DNA from: Lytechinus variegatus | Taxonomy: Eukaryota; Echinodermata; Echinoidea; Temnopleuroida; Toxopneustidae | Assembly (NCBI RefSeq): GCF_018143015.1 | Contig: NC_054746.1 | Coordinates: 27,242,629 to 27,306,628, forward strand | Direction of reading: 5' to 3' | Length of the DNA: 64,000 bases | In this document: positions 46,180 through 57,984 of the stretch, one piece after another | Layout: each line of letters starts with the position of its first letter | How positions within the stretch are numbered: position 1 is the first letter of the stretch | Position numbers and translations under genes: made by a program | The notes under the pieces: generated by a model | Database searches by the model: none | What the model was told of the DNA's origin: nothing | The model's input: only the letters and a program-made list of their open reading frames with translations

Positions 46180-47480
46180 CCGATGCGAATGATACGAAAG
46201 TGATTGCGGATTGACCCATTATAAGCGCCAGTATCAAATGAGAGGATTGTGCTTTTTAAATTTTTAAAAGGGATCACCACAGGCCCATGATACCACGGAG
46301 CGTAATATACTTAATTGAACATTCTCAGAAGAAGAGGGGGGGGGGAGATTTTCTCTGGATTTATCATGGTAGCAGGCACAGTGCGAATATATATCACCCA
46401 TCTAATTATCCTTGGATACATTTTTATATTAAGAGTATACATTGAGAGGTTGGCCTCTTCGGTTCTTCTGTTGACATCCACAGTTCTCCCTGGTGGGAAA
46501 AGATGAAACCCGACACCGGGACCGTGCACATCTCCGCATCCCTTCCAGTTGCCAATTAGAGATAAACGTCGCAGGATTGTCCTAAGCCTAATAATGAACC
46601 GCCTGATTGCGGAGGCGCATCGGGGCCAGAGGAGCAGGCAGAGAAAATTGGCAACCTCTCAAAAATATTCCTTGATTACAGAACCTCGTCTGGAGACCTG
46701 TTTCCCCTTCCATCCCCCGTCGGCCATTTGCCCGTCAATGTTTTATTGAAATGATCGAGGTCTGGAGGATGGAGGGAGGTACGGGAGGATGGGGGAAGAG
46801 GAGAGGGGAGTATTGGGGGTAAGGATTGTTTAATATTGAAGCAAAGACTTGAAGCGCGTGATTTATGCTCCGCAGTTCATTGCCTGCTAGAAGCGCTGAC
46901 AAATTACGAACTGTGTGTGACAGCTTTGAAACCTGATCCCATCGTCCTGCTCACTTCGTTCATTTTTTCAATCTCTCCTCTAAATGTAAGGCCAACATGT
47001 ACATAAAATAGCCACTACGAGCCACCAAATATATAAATGCTGCATTATGGCGAGTGCTATGTGTTCTCGATCTGAATTAAGTGCTCCACTGACGTGAAAA
47101 GAGCAAGAGAGGAGAGGGTTATAGTAAATGTCACCTTGGAAACCGCCAGAAATTAGTATGCAGGGCTGTTTTGAGAAGCGAACTCTCGTCTGTTTGTGAG
47201 GACCCTCGCTCGAAAAGCGAGCACGTTCTCCAAACAGGTAATTGTGAACGTTTTGATAGTGAGGTCATTCTCCGACCTACAGCTCCCTCGACTACTCCTT
47301 ACAACAATATCAACGGTAAGGTGATATCAGCGGTAGAAGCAGCGAAAAAAGGGAGAGGGTGAGAGGAAAGCATTCACACTCAGGAATACATTTAACGCCA
47401 CTCGATCTCACGTAACAGAACAGCACACGTGTAGATGGGCATCTATACCTACCTTCTCAAGTTTGCCACTTTTCAACTTT
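46180..47480. promoter_or_regulatory. Largest G+C-richer unique island, candidate conserved regulatory domain
   Basis: About 1.3 kb of balanced, non-repetitive DNA. It has a homeodomain word CCAATTAG (46552-46559), a Meis-like TGACAGCT (46918-46925), a gattgcggaggcgcatcggg block near 46598 and a purine-rich stretch at 46755-46830. Frames 46549-46749 and 47171-47362 are open without domains. The frame at 47171 meets a CAG/GTAATT donor at about 47239. The density and length suit a developmental enhancer cluster or an untranslated exon region. Confidence 0.3.
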
Positions 47481-47484
47481 CTCT

Positions 47485-49880
47485 CCTTTCTTGTCAGGTC
47501 GTTTCGAATGGGGAAAAATGTATAGAGAAGGAAAAACCGTGCAAGAAGAAAGCTATGATAAATAGAGACGTAGAAATGAGCTGTCGGGATTGCATTTCAG
47601 ATTGATATTATTTCATCTGCTGGATATGTCGATGAAATCTGAATGGAGAATTTGAGCAATTGTCTAGAAGAAAGAAGAAGCTTGAAAGTGCCGCAGGGCA
47701 GAGGGGCAAAAACAATTCAGAACGCACAATTCTGCACAAAGGCAAGATGTAATATCGCTTTCAGTTGCAAAGACGCCAAGGTAGTACAGCTATCTTGAGT
47801 TTGACGATCTATGGTTGCAAAACTTTATTTCACTTATTTAAAAAGAAAGAACCTTCCTCTAATAATACTACACTACAGATGGCTTACCATTATGAAATAG
47901 AAAAATTATTATCACGCAGTTATTTCTAATGACATTCATATTTAATGAAAATTGCATTTTAATTTTTTTTTCTTGCGATATAGTAAATGTATATATTACA
48001 CACGGACATGGGTCATTATGCGAATAGACTATATGTTATATGCATAAGTAGTCAATTGCTTGACTCTGGGGCTTATTATGACAAGAATATTGAACCATTA
48101 ACAATGGATGAGCATATTTCAAATTCGTAAGTACAGTTTGCATCATTTCAAAAGTTTCTACCATTCCAAAGTTTGCATCGTTTCGATAAAGACTAAATTC
48201 CCAAAACAAAAATTTGTTTTCTAGCGCTTAACAGTGCGATTGATACACAGTGTGGATAAGCATCCAAAATATGTGGAATGGTGAGGTCCGCCTTCTGCCA
48301 TGTCTATGAAATTCAAAACTGTGACTATAGCCCTCACAATGATTCGCGAAACACGAAAACGTACACTTAAATTCAGAAATTAGCCAAATGAAACAAACCA
48401 TTCCAACCTTTTCTTTACCGACCTTGCTGATTTATTCTGGTTTGCCTCCGTCTTCAATATTGCAAGCTTTGAAGAGCTATTAGCAGAAGAACCGCCAGAA
48501 GGAGTAAAGACGGATCAAGGATGATTTTACCGGGAGCAGCTGGGAGCTAGTGAAGTGAAGAGACCGTTAGATAAGTGCCATCAGACCTGCTTGTGCGAAT
48601 AAGCCACTTGGTGAAGAATAACTGCCTTTGAGATAAATGAATAAAATATGACAAATGGGAGGGGCGAGCAGCAAATTAGAATTATAAGTATGATGTCTGT
48701 AAGGCCTAATGTGAACGAAAAAATAAGGAAAAATAATGAATGAAGAGTAAATGTCTATATATGTTAGACTACAATGTAATATTCCGTATTTCCCCCTGTT
48801 TTTGGTATACTTTACATTTGGAAAAGTAAAGATAATTATCTAATTTGATTTAAAGCCACAAGTTATTCAGTACTTCAAAAAGCGTAACAAAACAAAGAAT
48901 GAAGTGCATGTAAATGTATATGAAATAATATAACAAAACACAAGTCAAATAAACATTCTGCATTTATAGATAAAACACGACATACATAATTATTAAGATA
49001 TAATAAGAGAGCGTTGCAGAATTGGGAAATTCTTGCATGAAAACGTGAAAAAACCCGACCACTATCCTTTTATAAATTGAATTATTCAGAAATAAAGCAC
49101 ACTAACAAAATACACACAAACACACTCGTTTACGCAGGAAATTGAGGACCAATTTTTCCAGAAAAGTTATGTACTATATTATAGAGACTTTTGTGTGTGT
49201 ACGAATTTATTTTACTATGCAACCGAAGAATAAATCGAGGACTTTATAAGTTTGTATCCCTATACCCACCAGCACAAGATTTGAAACCATTTGCCCGCAA
49301 GCCGATGACGTAATCGCTTCGCTGTCCTCATTTTGAATGTGAAATTTGTGTTTCGATTGCCAGAGTAGAGGTGTTCTTTTGTATACACAAGCACACACCC
49401 TAACCCTCACACACACATCCCATACGCACACAACTGTAAATAGATAAAGTTTGATTAAAAAAAAACACGTACACCATTTCACACGTATGTTTTGGCATGT
49501 CATTTTGTATCCTAGGTCCAGGATAGTATAATGATTTAAAACACACACACACCCTCACCCACCCCCATGTTTTCCGACAGTTCAGAATCTTAAAGATATA
49601 TATCATGGGACAAGCAAGGAAAATTTTAATATGTAGATATATTTTTACTTCTTAAAATAATTGTTGATGTATAGTTTCTTCCGTGGAATTATAGGAATGT
49701 GGGCCCGTTTTATTTAGAAAGATGAATACTAGTATAAAGCTTCGGGTCATGCATAATTTGTCGCATAATAATTTATTGGATATTATGGTGAAACGTCGAT
49801 TTTGTATCTTACGGTATGTTTGCTAGTTTTTCATTTTGAGTTCATTTTTTTTTCATTTTTTAACCTTAAAAGAAATCACA
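47485..49880. other. Spacer with (CA)n remnants and one small island
   Basis: AT-rich overall. 48450-48640 is richer (gacggatcaaggatgatttt; gggagcagctgggagctagt) and may be a conserved element. Interrupted CACACA words lie at 49384-49432 and 49542-49562. No gene. Confidence 0.3.
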
Positions 49881-49881
49881 A

Positions 49882-50144
49882 CTCTCTAAATTCAGAGGAG
49901 CTAATCTGGTCCCTCCTCTCAGAGTGAGATGAGGGATCAATCCTAATGGAATGAGATTTCAATCTTTCAAGAGGGCATTTTTACCTTTTTGGGGGAGTGA
50001 AAGTGCGCATCTGATTTACACTTTCACTATCAATAAGGTAAAATTCACTCTTTAAAGATTGAAATCACATTCCTGATTGATCCCTCATCTCACTCTGAGA
50101 GGAGTGTGATTAGCGTCGAGATTAGCTCCTTTGCATTTAGAGAG
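49882..50144. mobile_element. Foldback MITE, CTCTCTAAAT ends
   Basis: The 263-bp element begins CTCTCTAAATTCAGAGGAGC and its end reads, on the other strand, CTCTCTAAATGCAAAGGAGC. The arms stay complementary almost to the centre: tctcagagtgagatgaggga at about 49918 pairs with tccctcatctcactctgaga at about 50081, a perfect 20-base match. Target duplication is unclear (AA at most). Superfamily unknown. No coding capacity. Confidence 0.8.
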
Positions 50145-50149
50145 AAAAG

Positions 50150-53125
50150 TACCAAAGTAAAAAAAAATATACTGAATACAGTAAGTTTGATGGAGTATTC
50201 GTGTATGTTTTATTCTTCGTTTCTGACATTTCGGGAATTTAAAATATGTGTATATATAAGTGAAATAAATGAAAAAATAAGATATAATAAGTGAGAGAGA
50301 TATATATATATATGTCCAACAGTGTTTTTTTTTTACATTTTTTTTTGGAAAAATTTATCTGGCAAATCGGATACCAACGAAAAACTTTGTTTAAGAAAAA
50401 GATATTTATAGAAATATTCGTATATTGGAGGAAGGCTATCATCTATGATGTTTACACTCTAAACATTTTGACTGTTGTTATATTATTGATGGGATGTATA
50501 CATAAGAAATACACAAAATATTATACGACATGCAGGTTTAGGTATCCAATTGAAAGTGTCTATTCCGTCACAAATGTCATTTTTCACGGAAATAAAATAA
50601 AAATCATGAAGTGTTAGGCCACCATTTGCCAACCTGTTAGTGCTTCGACTACGTAAATATGCAATTAATTCAGAAAAAGGCAAAACACTTGGTTATGCTT
50701 ACATTATGAATGAATGGGTAGTAAAATCTGCTTTTATTTCATTTGGTTTCCATTTGATCAAGATTTACATTCATCCACTTTTTACAATTAAAATGGAATG
50801 ATGCGACATAAATAAAATGCGTTATCCATGTCTTCCTTGTATGCTCTTTATCCAATGATCATCTTGTGAAGATTCCCAGCAGACGGCATCTGGCCTTTAA
50901 GTAAACATTTACAAAGACAAGAGAGTTTGAGCAAGAATATGGAGGTGAATCAAGACACGCGTAATTATACATGACATCGCCTTCCTTATTCATTCAATCC
51001 ACTTATTAACAAATAGATTATTCGCTGAAGTGCAGGTTGGAAATGGAGCAACGCAGTTCGGATATGGGCGCTATTTCTCTACCACAGTGACAGCTGCAAC
51101 GCATCCTCAAAACCTATTTGATGACATGTGTATCCATTAATTTTACAATTGTTTCAATAAACAGAGCGGAACCAACACTCTATCCGTTTGTACTTATTTA
51201 AGAGTGTTTTTTTTTCAATAGCGTCGTATTTACGAAGCAAGAAACTCTTAGAGTTTATATATTCCAAAAATAGTGTTTAAGTTAAGAGATATTTTCCATT
51301 TTTATTTGTGGATAAAAAAGAATAAAATTGGCTGCCTGCTCTCCTTATGAACCCTACTAAATGAGGCTAGACAGGATAACATGACTTTTCGAAAAATTGA
51401 TATTTATGTCAGTGAGTTCCAGATTTGATTCCCAAACCTCTCTGTCTATCCGGGTTTGCATCAACCATAGGAAGATGTTTGTATAAATGTTTTTCTTTAC
51501 TTTGTACATGGATACGAATCTGAATGGTTTGTGCTTTACCTTATCTTCATCGTATGATTGACGTTTGATGCAGAATCAGGGGATGATTCTAATAATCATC
51601 ATCGATGACCCACTTTTTACAAACGATAACACACTTGTATCATCTCTCCAGAGTGTTCTTGCTCAAACCATTTTGCCAGGATTTGGCCAAAATTTACTTT
51701 GATATCATCTTGGATCTTTGTAATACATTCATGTCGTTCGACATGTGAAGTGAAATCAAATGTGATGCTAAATCAATGACTCAAATAGAACTGGGTCATG
51801 CTATCCATATGAATAAATGCGGCAGTATCATATGTAAATCTTCGCTTTATGATTTTTAAGAATAATCATACATTTATGGTTTTGGTTGAAAAAAACAAAC
51901 AATTGCATTGACTTTGGAGAAAAAACAACGGGTTTTTTAAAAAGCAATTTTGGGTTTTCATGCCCTTACAAAATATTGCTTAATTTCTGAACAGCATACC
52001 CGGGCGTCGGAAACTTAAATGAAACCCAAGATGGGGGGGGGTCAAATTTACCCCCGTTAAAATAACCGATTTTAATGGAATATGTTATATCAGTTCTACA
52101 TTTTCATCAAAATTATTCTTCTTTCCCCGTATTTCATTAACTAAAACTATGATTAGCATTTCACTTTGGTAGATTTTGCATGTAATATCTACCAAGCCAG
52201 TCATTCATTTGTCATGTTTGTTTCTCATATTGTCATCATGGATTGTGAGGTTATTATACAAGGGTTGCACGTCGCCCTATTTTTTATGGGGGGGGGGGGC
52301 AGCTAGTACGAAAATATTGGTATGATTGGTGTTCGATCAGAAAAACCCTGTAGATAAGATGATAGTCCAGTATTGACGAAGAAGCATATATCTTCTTATA
52401 GTTCAGGGGGTATTAAAGCAAAAATTGGCACGTGTAAAAGGCTCTTCGGACACTGATGTGTCATCCTAATCGTCAAATACATGTTTGAATCGTAGCCTAC
52501 GAGTTCAAGACAAATGCCAAGATATAGTCAGATATCGTTTCCTATAGCAGAAGGAACTTGGTGTCTCTTCAAATAACTCCACACAATTGTTTTTTCTCGA
52601 CTCAGACTAAACTCAATAAAAATAGTGATCGAACTAGGGCAAAGACGCGAGAATATAATAGAAAATGATAGCTTTTAGGAGTATCTGTTGGTGACAAGGG
52701 TCGATTGGACCCATAAATCACAAGCTTTAAATTCCCCATTGGTGATGGATCGGAATCTTATTCGATCGGAAAGACCAGGTCTCGCGAAGAATCCCAGCTA
52801 AGATTTGTAACTCGATATTTTTTCTATTTAGTTAAGACCCCCTGTTTTCAGAAATTTCTTATTTTAGTCTCATTCTACGCAATTAAGAGTGTTCTTTATT
52901 CATGGCATAGGATTGCCTTCCTCCTCTTTTCTTTCGATGATATTAGAAAAAAAGTAAACCCGATCTCAAGTGATGAAATAAGACGAAAACGTGCGCTATA
53001 GACTGAAAACGTTTTATTTTTGTTAATTTGGGAAGGTAGGGGTTACATGTCATAAGATATGTTCATTCGATTCAGTTTGTTTTAATCGAAATCTATCAAA
53101 ATAAAGCATAAGAAGCTGCGAAGGG
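50150..53125. other. AT-rich spacer, no gene seen
   Basis: Unique AT-rich DNA with G-runs near 52034 and 52290. The 108-codon plus frame at 50291-50617 is Ile/Lys/Phe-rich and typical of AT-driven open frames. Nothing else recognised. Confidence 0.35.
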
Positions 53126-53129
53126 AAAT

Positions 53130-53540
53130 GTGCAATCATCCCGGCATCCACGACTGGGGGCGTTCTCTCCCTACCTGTGACTGAGCTAAAGGAATACTAG
53201 TATCGCTCATATAAGTTTCTTTTTCTTACTGTTTTAAGCCGATTGGTATGTCATCAATATTACACAAAGTATTGCGTTTCCCCTCGCGGTCCGGACCGGC
53301 TTCTATTTAATCGCTGGCGGAAGGATATTGTTTCCTTGTAATTATTATCTTTCTCTTGGTGAGATGCGTAGCTTCCTCTTCGGACTGCAAACAGTGGCCA
53401 GGGTGACCTCGTGTATCGACTAGCCCAGGTCCACCTGTTGCCCTCAAGGTACTGACCATGGGATTTTCTCAGCCAAACATTAGCATAAATGGTGTATTGA
53501 TTGGAAAGGCACAAGTCATGAACGACGAGCGGCTAAAACA
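53130..53540. promoter_or_regulatory. G+C-richer island with octamer word
   Basis: Contains a CpG-rich cctcgcggtccggaccggct near 53282, caaacagtggccagggtgac near 53388, and attagcataaat (reverse complement has ATGCTAAT, a POU octamer variant) near 53479. An 84-codon minus frame (53260-53514) is open but shows no domain or splice site. Candidate enhancer. Confidence 0.25.
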
Positions 53541-53544
53541 GGAC

Positions 53545-55110
53545 ACGGTATCATTCATTACATAAGAACAATACCAGCTTGACCAAGGGGGTGAAAGAAC
53601 AGCATTTGAACATTTGTTGTAATTTCCTTTAACAACAAAATCAACAAGAACAATGACAGTAATAATAATAATTATAATAATAACAATAATGATGGTGATG
53701 ATGATGATTATAATGATGATATTAAGTCTGATGCAATATAGGAAATGTTAGCATTGCAATTAACTTAAGTTTAGGATCTTTGTAGCAAATTTTACAGCAT
53801 CGTTTTTAAATAAGACTTTGACCATGTTGACGTTGCTTCAAAGAGTGAAAAGCAATAACATTACTATTGATACCCTAATCTTTTAGCAATTTTTTTTTTC
53901 AGGGTTAGCCACCCTTTATGATTCTCCAAAGATTAAGATCAATTAAAATAAGTTTCGATATTGTTTTTTTTCGGATGTCTTCGGCTATCCAGATAAATAT
54001 CATGCCCGTCGAATTCGAGTATAATAGTACAGAGGAAATTAAAATTGCACGATTATCATCTCATCTGACAATTTGGATACGGAACATCTTAAATTTATAA
54101 TTACCAACTACAACAACAATGATACATTTAGGATAACGTTTATCGGTAATGAAATTAATAACGACGGGATAAATGACTTGCGGTTACCATAGGAACCTAT
54201 ATCTATAAAGTTATTATTCCATGCTAATGCACGGGAAGACTCAGGTAAGCAAACTTCATTTTAGGGAAAAGATACAATCTGTAGATCAGCGACTAGTATG
54301 CAAAAATTAGGATGCCTTATCGGACCAGGGAGACATTTAAGCAAACCTTAGCCGGTCGATAAAAGTGTCAGTGGGCGCCGTCAATTTTATTCGAAAGATT
54401 CAATTCAAATTGGCAGTGTCATTTGAAACAAAACGATAGTTTAATTTCTAGTTTTGTTCTGACAGGCTGCCATCGAATACGCTATTCCGACTGATGGAGA
54501 GATAATAGTAATACTTTCGAATCCTCAGGAAATTAATTGAGTAAACAAATTTGGCCGATGACGGTTCTCTCTCTACCTTGTGAAATGGTAGCTTAGAGAA
54601 GAGAGAGTCCCATTAAGTTTCCCTTCGCTAAAAAAAGGCAGCCAAAGTTCAACCTCCCACATTTCCATTAATATATTGGCCTTATCAAGTCGTCGAGTTA
54701 TTTTATTTCATAATTAGGGACTAGAAGATAATTATAGTCAAAGTTCCATTCATTTTCTTTTGACCGTCAGTACACACTCTCAATCGTCTTTTGAATACGG
54801 ATAATTCTTACAGGGAGTACTAGGATAAAATGTAATCGTCTGAAATAGTGTGCCTGAAAGATATATCAAAACAATAACTATTGTTGTTATTATCATCATT
54901 TACTATTGTAATTCACTAAATCTAATGTCAATATCATTGTTATGTAATAATGTAATAATAATTTGTATAGGCCTACCTGTATTCTATTTATCACTAGCGG
55001 GAATCGAATTTCCGTTTATTTGAAAATAGATCAATTAAATTCAATGCATTTTCTTCACTATTACCATTATTGCTAGCATTACGTTTATTGTCATTATAGT
55101 AATGTTTAAT
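53545..55110. other. Spacer with trinucleotide repeat
   Basis: An (AAT)n/(GAT)n tract lies at 53660-53725. The rest is AT-rich, with a richer stretch at 54540-54660. No gene. Confidence 0.35.
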
Positions 55111-55115
55111 ATTTA

Positions 55116-55323
55116 CAGGGATTTAAAATAAGTCCACATGGACTGTAGTTAGGGACCAATCGAATTCCGGATTTAGCTTGAATCCTTAAGATTCATTTTT
55201 AAATCTCGAAAGATTTAAATTTAAATCATTTGAGATTTAAATCTAAGTCTTTAGGATTAAAACTAAATCCAGAAATCGATTGGTCCCTAACTACAGTCCA
55301 TTTGGACTTATTTTTAATCCCTG
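55116..55323. mobile_element. Foldback MITE, CAGGGAT ends, TA target duplication
   Basis: The 208-bp element starts CAGGGATTTAAAATAAGTCC and ends with ggacttatttttaatccctg, its near-exact reverse complement, with TA on both sides (55114-55115 and 55324-55325). The arms match over about 80 bases (both carry atggactgtagttagggacc) and then run into TTTAAAT-rich DNA at the centre. CAGGG ends with a TA target fit a Tc1/mariner- or pogo-type MITE. The high arm identity suggests recent activity. Confidence 0.85.
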
Positions 55324-55329
55324 TAATTT

Positions 55330-57125
55330 AGAGTGTATCAAAGTCATGTGATAAACGGAATAGGATACAACTTGCTGAATGAGGTGTAGTAATTCAAACA
55401 CCTGGTTATACTGTATCCGCATCGTATGCGTCCCCATCCTCATGGTGACTCTTATGAGCAGATTAGCAGGTATATTTTGATAGTAATAGTATTTATACAT
55501 GTGATTCGTTGTCACAGTTAATTTGTCAAAATAAGAGCAAACCATAGTGTGACGAACAGTCTTGCATATAAGGGTGACGATGTGACGTAAAATGACAACC
55601 AAGAATGCTAAGCAAACTACAATGCGCTTAATTTTAGGATTGGCGATTTGGAAACTATAATATGATAATGCATATAATCATCCACATAAACATGTTTTGG
55701 ACTTGAAGATATGAACTCTCAATGGCTTAAATGTATCTTCTAATAATGGGTGACTAAATTTCACACGTAATGAAGGAATACAGGGCAAAGAAATCCAAGA
55801 GAAAGTTTTCGGATTATCATAGAGTCCATCATCGGCCAAAGATTCAGACATCCACAAAATATTTCTGTACAGATTTAGTTAAACTGTTAAACTCGTTAGA
55901 GTTAAACATTCACTTCTCCATGTTAAGAGCAAAGATCGTAACACATATAGGGTATATGGATTAAGGAATACCAGGGTGATGACGAAGGGAGTGGGGGAAG
56001 GTGTTGGAAACTCCTGTTATCCTGACCTCTTAAGTCTGCCATGTCCCTGGAAGCTACACTATTGTTGCACATTTCTCACACCCGTGGGCCACAAAGAATT
56101 GACAGTAAGGAACAAAAGCGAGAAGGAGAAAATGTTTTACTCCTGGGTGCAAGTAAATGGGCTCAATGGGAGAGAAAAAATAGAAATCCATAGATAGGAT
56201 AAGTAGGTATTGTTTGCGTTGTTGAACGACCATTTAAAGGACTGGTGAAAGAGAAAACGGCGATGGTTGGCGTGATGAGGGGACGTGACCGAGGATAGAT
56301 GCCCTGAGAGCTATTCAATGAAGTGTGTTTGCTGTGAGCTGGTGTATTGATGCGCGTGTGGTTCTGGCCGCGGTTGCGGGTGAAAGAGGGGGCTAGCCTA
56401 TGGGCAGGGTGCATTCGGGCCTGTTACAGAAGAAATTGTAGGAAAAGTAGTTTTTGATGGACGTCTCGTATTGCTGCTTTGCCACAAAGAAACGGTTAGC
56501 AACAAGAATAGGGGATATGTTTAGAAAAGTTTAAGGTCGCTCTAAGTTTTGAATACACCAGGTGTGTGGAGCTGGCAGCTTATGTCAACCATCGCGGTTT
56601 CACGAATAGGTCTCGATGTTTCTCTAAAACCGCCGAGACGTTTATTTACCCTTGACAATGGTATGGAAATTGAGGTCCTCTTTGCCCGCTCTTTTTTCAT
56701 CTCGCATGGTTAAAGCGCTCAATGCAGAATTTGTTTCAGACAGAACCCTTTAGGAGAAGAAAGCAAGACCAGATTGCTAATGGCTAAGCCACTGGATCTC
56801 CACATAGGAGAGTCAAAAACGTTTGGTGGTGGTCCAAGATGGCAGTGCTTGGAGCTTGTAGGGCGAGAGAAAGAACCATAGCGTGTGAGGCCCGAGGATC
56901 GGCACAGAGGTAAGACGATTATATGGAAGAGGGACTGCGAGGAATTAAAAGTGAAATCTGGTGTGGGTGTAAACTCTATTATCCCTCACGTCTGACAAAA
57001 GTTTTCAATCGTATTTCATTACAGTGGGCCTAGACGGCGCGCCCCCTAAAGCACTTGATAATATTAATCTAATTCGCGCACTTTAAACTGTCATGCTTTG
57101 GATATTGCGTAGACCCGCCTATTGA
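55330..57125. promoter_or_regulatory. Long stretch of balanced unique DNA
   Basis: From about 55760 to 57130 the composition is clearly less AT-rich than the spacer. Overlapping frames of 64-83 codons (55770, 55976 and 56163) show no domains. Words such as gtggttctggccgcggttgc (56358) and gggcctagacggcgcgcccc (57028) are CpG-rich. It may be regulatory DNA linked to the open frame at 57168. Confidence 0.2.
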
Positions 57126-57167
57126 CATCGTGTGTTAGTGCGTTCTGTCATAGATCGTCTTGGCGAA

Positions 57168-57617
57168 ATGAGGTACACTGGTAGACCAGCTCATGGTGCG
57201 CGCGTCTGTCATCAGATTTTCAGCATCTCGTCAAGATCACTCCAAAATAACGCCTACATGTGGTTCTTATCGACCCGGTCCAACTTCCAACCACTTTTCT
57301 TGAGCAATTTCGGTATTTCTTTTTCTCCAGGGCGATGTATGACAAATAAATCCTATTGGACTTTCACCATGGAATTAATGTCAATGGTGTGTGGAAGAGA
57401 GTTAAACATAAAACACTACGAACATGTCACGGACAATCTGTGTTTATATTGGCCAATTTATTCAAGTAACGGTAAAGCAATTTCCCCAAAACAGCTGATT
57501 TCAATTCAGAAGTTTTTGATTGGTCTGTCGAATAGAATCAATGTTCTCGAATTCAAGGGATTTGGCAATTTTATATTGAATATGATAAATAACTATAGAT
57601 CATTATTTCGTAAATGA
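57168..57617 (+). CDS. 149-codon open frame, unknown
   Basis: This is the longest frame in the window not made of simple repeats: MRYTGRPAHGARVCHQIFSI at the start and IQKFLIGLSNRINVLEFKGF near the end, stop at 57615. The frame stays open 12 codons upstream of the ATG. Residue use is balanced, with several aromatic residues and Cys (for example NLCLYWPIYSSNGKAISPK). By rough estimate a frame this long has a low, but not negligible, chance of arising here. There is no domain, signal peptide or obvious splice site. It could be a single-exon lineage-specific gene, a decayed element frame or chance. Confidence 0.2.
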   Translation: MRYTGRPAHGARVCHQIFSISSRSLQNNAYMWFLSTRSNFQPLFLSNFGISFSPGRCMTNKSYWTFTMELMSMVCGRELNIKHYEHVTDNLCLYWPIYSSNGKAISPKQLISIQKFLIGLSNRINVLEFKGFGNFILNMINNYRSLFRK

Positions 57618-57717
57618 AATTTTGCGATTTCATTTCACTCTGAACCTTTTGCCCACAACAGATCTAGTTCTCTGCATTATTATGTTATAAAAACTGGATG
57701 GTCAAGAACATCAAATT

Positions 57718-57793
57718 GATGATAATGATGATGATAATAATAATAATAACAACAATGACGATAATAATAATGATAAGTAGTAATGATAATAAG
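57718..57793. repeat. (GAT)n/(AAT)n trinucleotide tract
   Basis: gatgataatgatgatgataa followed by AAT units with AAC and ACG interruptions. Confidence 0.9.
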
Positions 57794-57984
57794 TCACAAT
57801 ATATTGTTTGAAAAAGAATGGAGTGCTATCAAAAGTAGCACTTGTATTAGCAGAAACAGAAGCAAAATCGATTTGGTCAAGTTACGCTCAAGGCACGCGC
57901 ATGAGGGGAGAGGCTCTTATGTATTTGGTGATCATATGTAATCATTTTATAAACTATTATGAGCTCACCATATATCGTAACGTT

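Noticed and set aside
49207-49548. 113-codon minus-strand frame with CVWDVCVRVRVCACV
   Set aside because: The cysteine/valine run is the translation of a CA/GT repeat.
50291-50617. 108-codon plus-strand frame rich in Ile, Lys and Phe
   Set aside because: Composition mirrors the local A/T content and homopolymers; no domain.
55291-55602. 103-codon minus-strand frame
   Set aside because: Starts in unique DNA and ends inside a MITE arm; no splice signal or motif.
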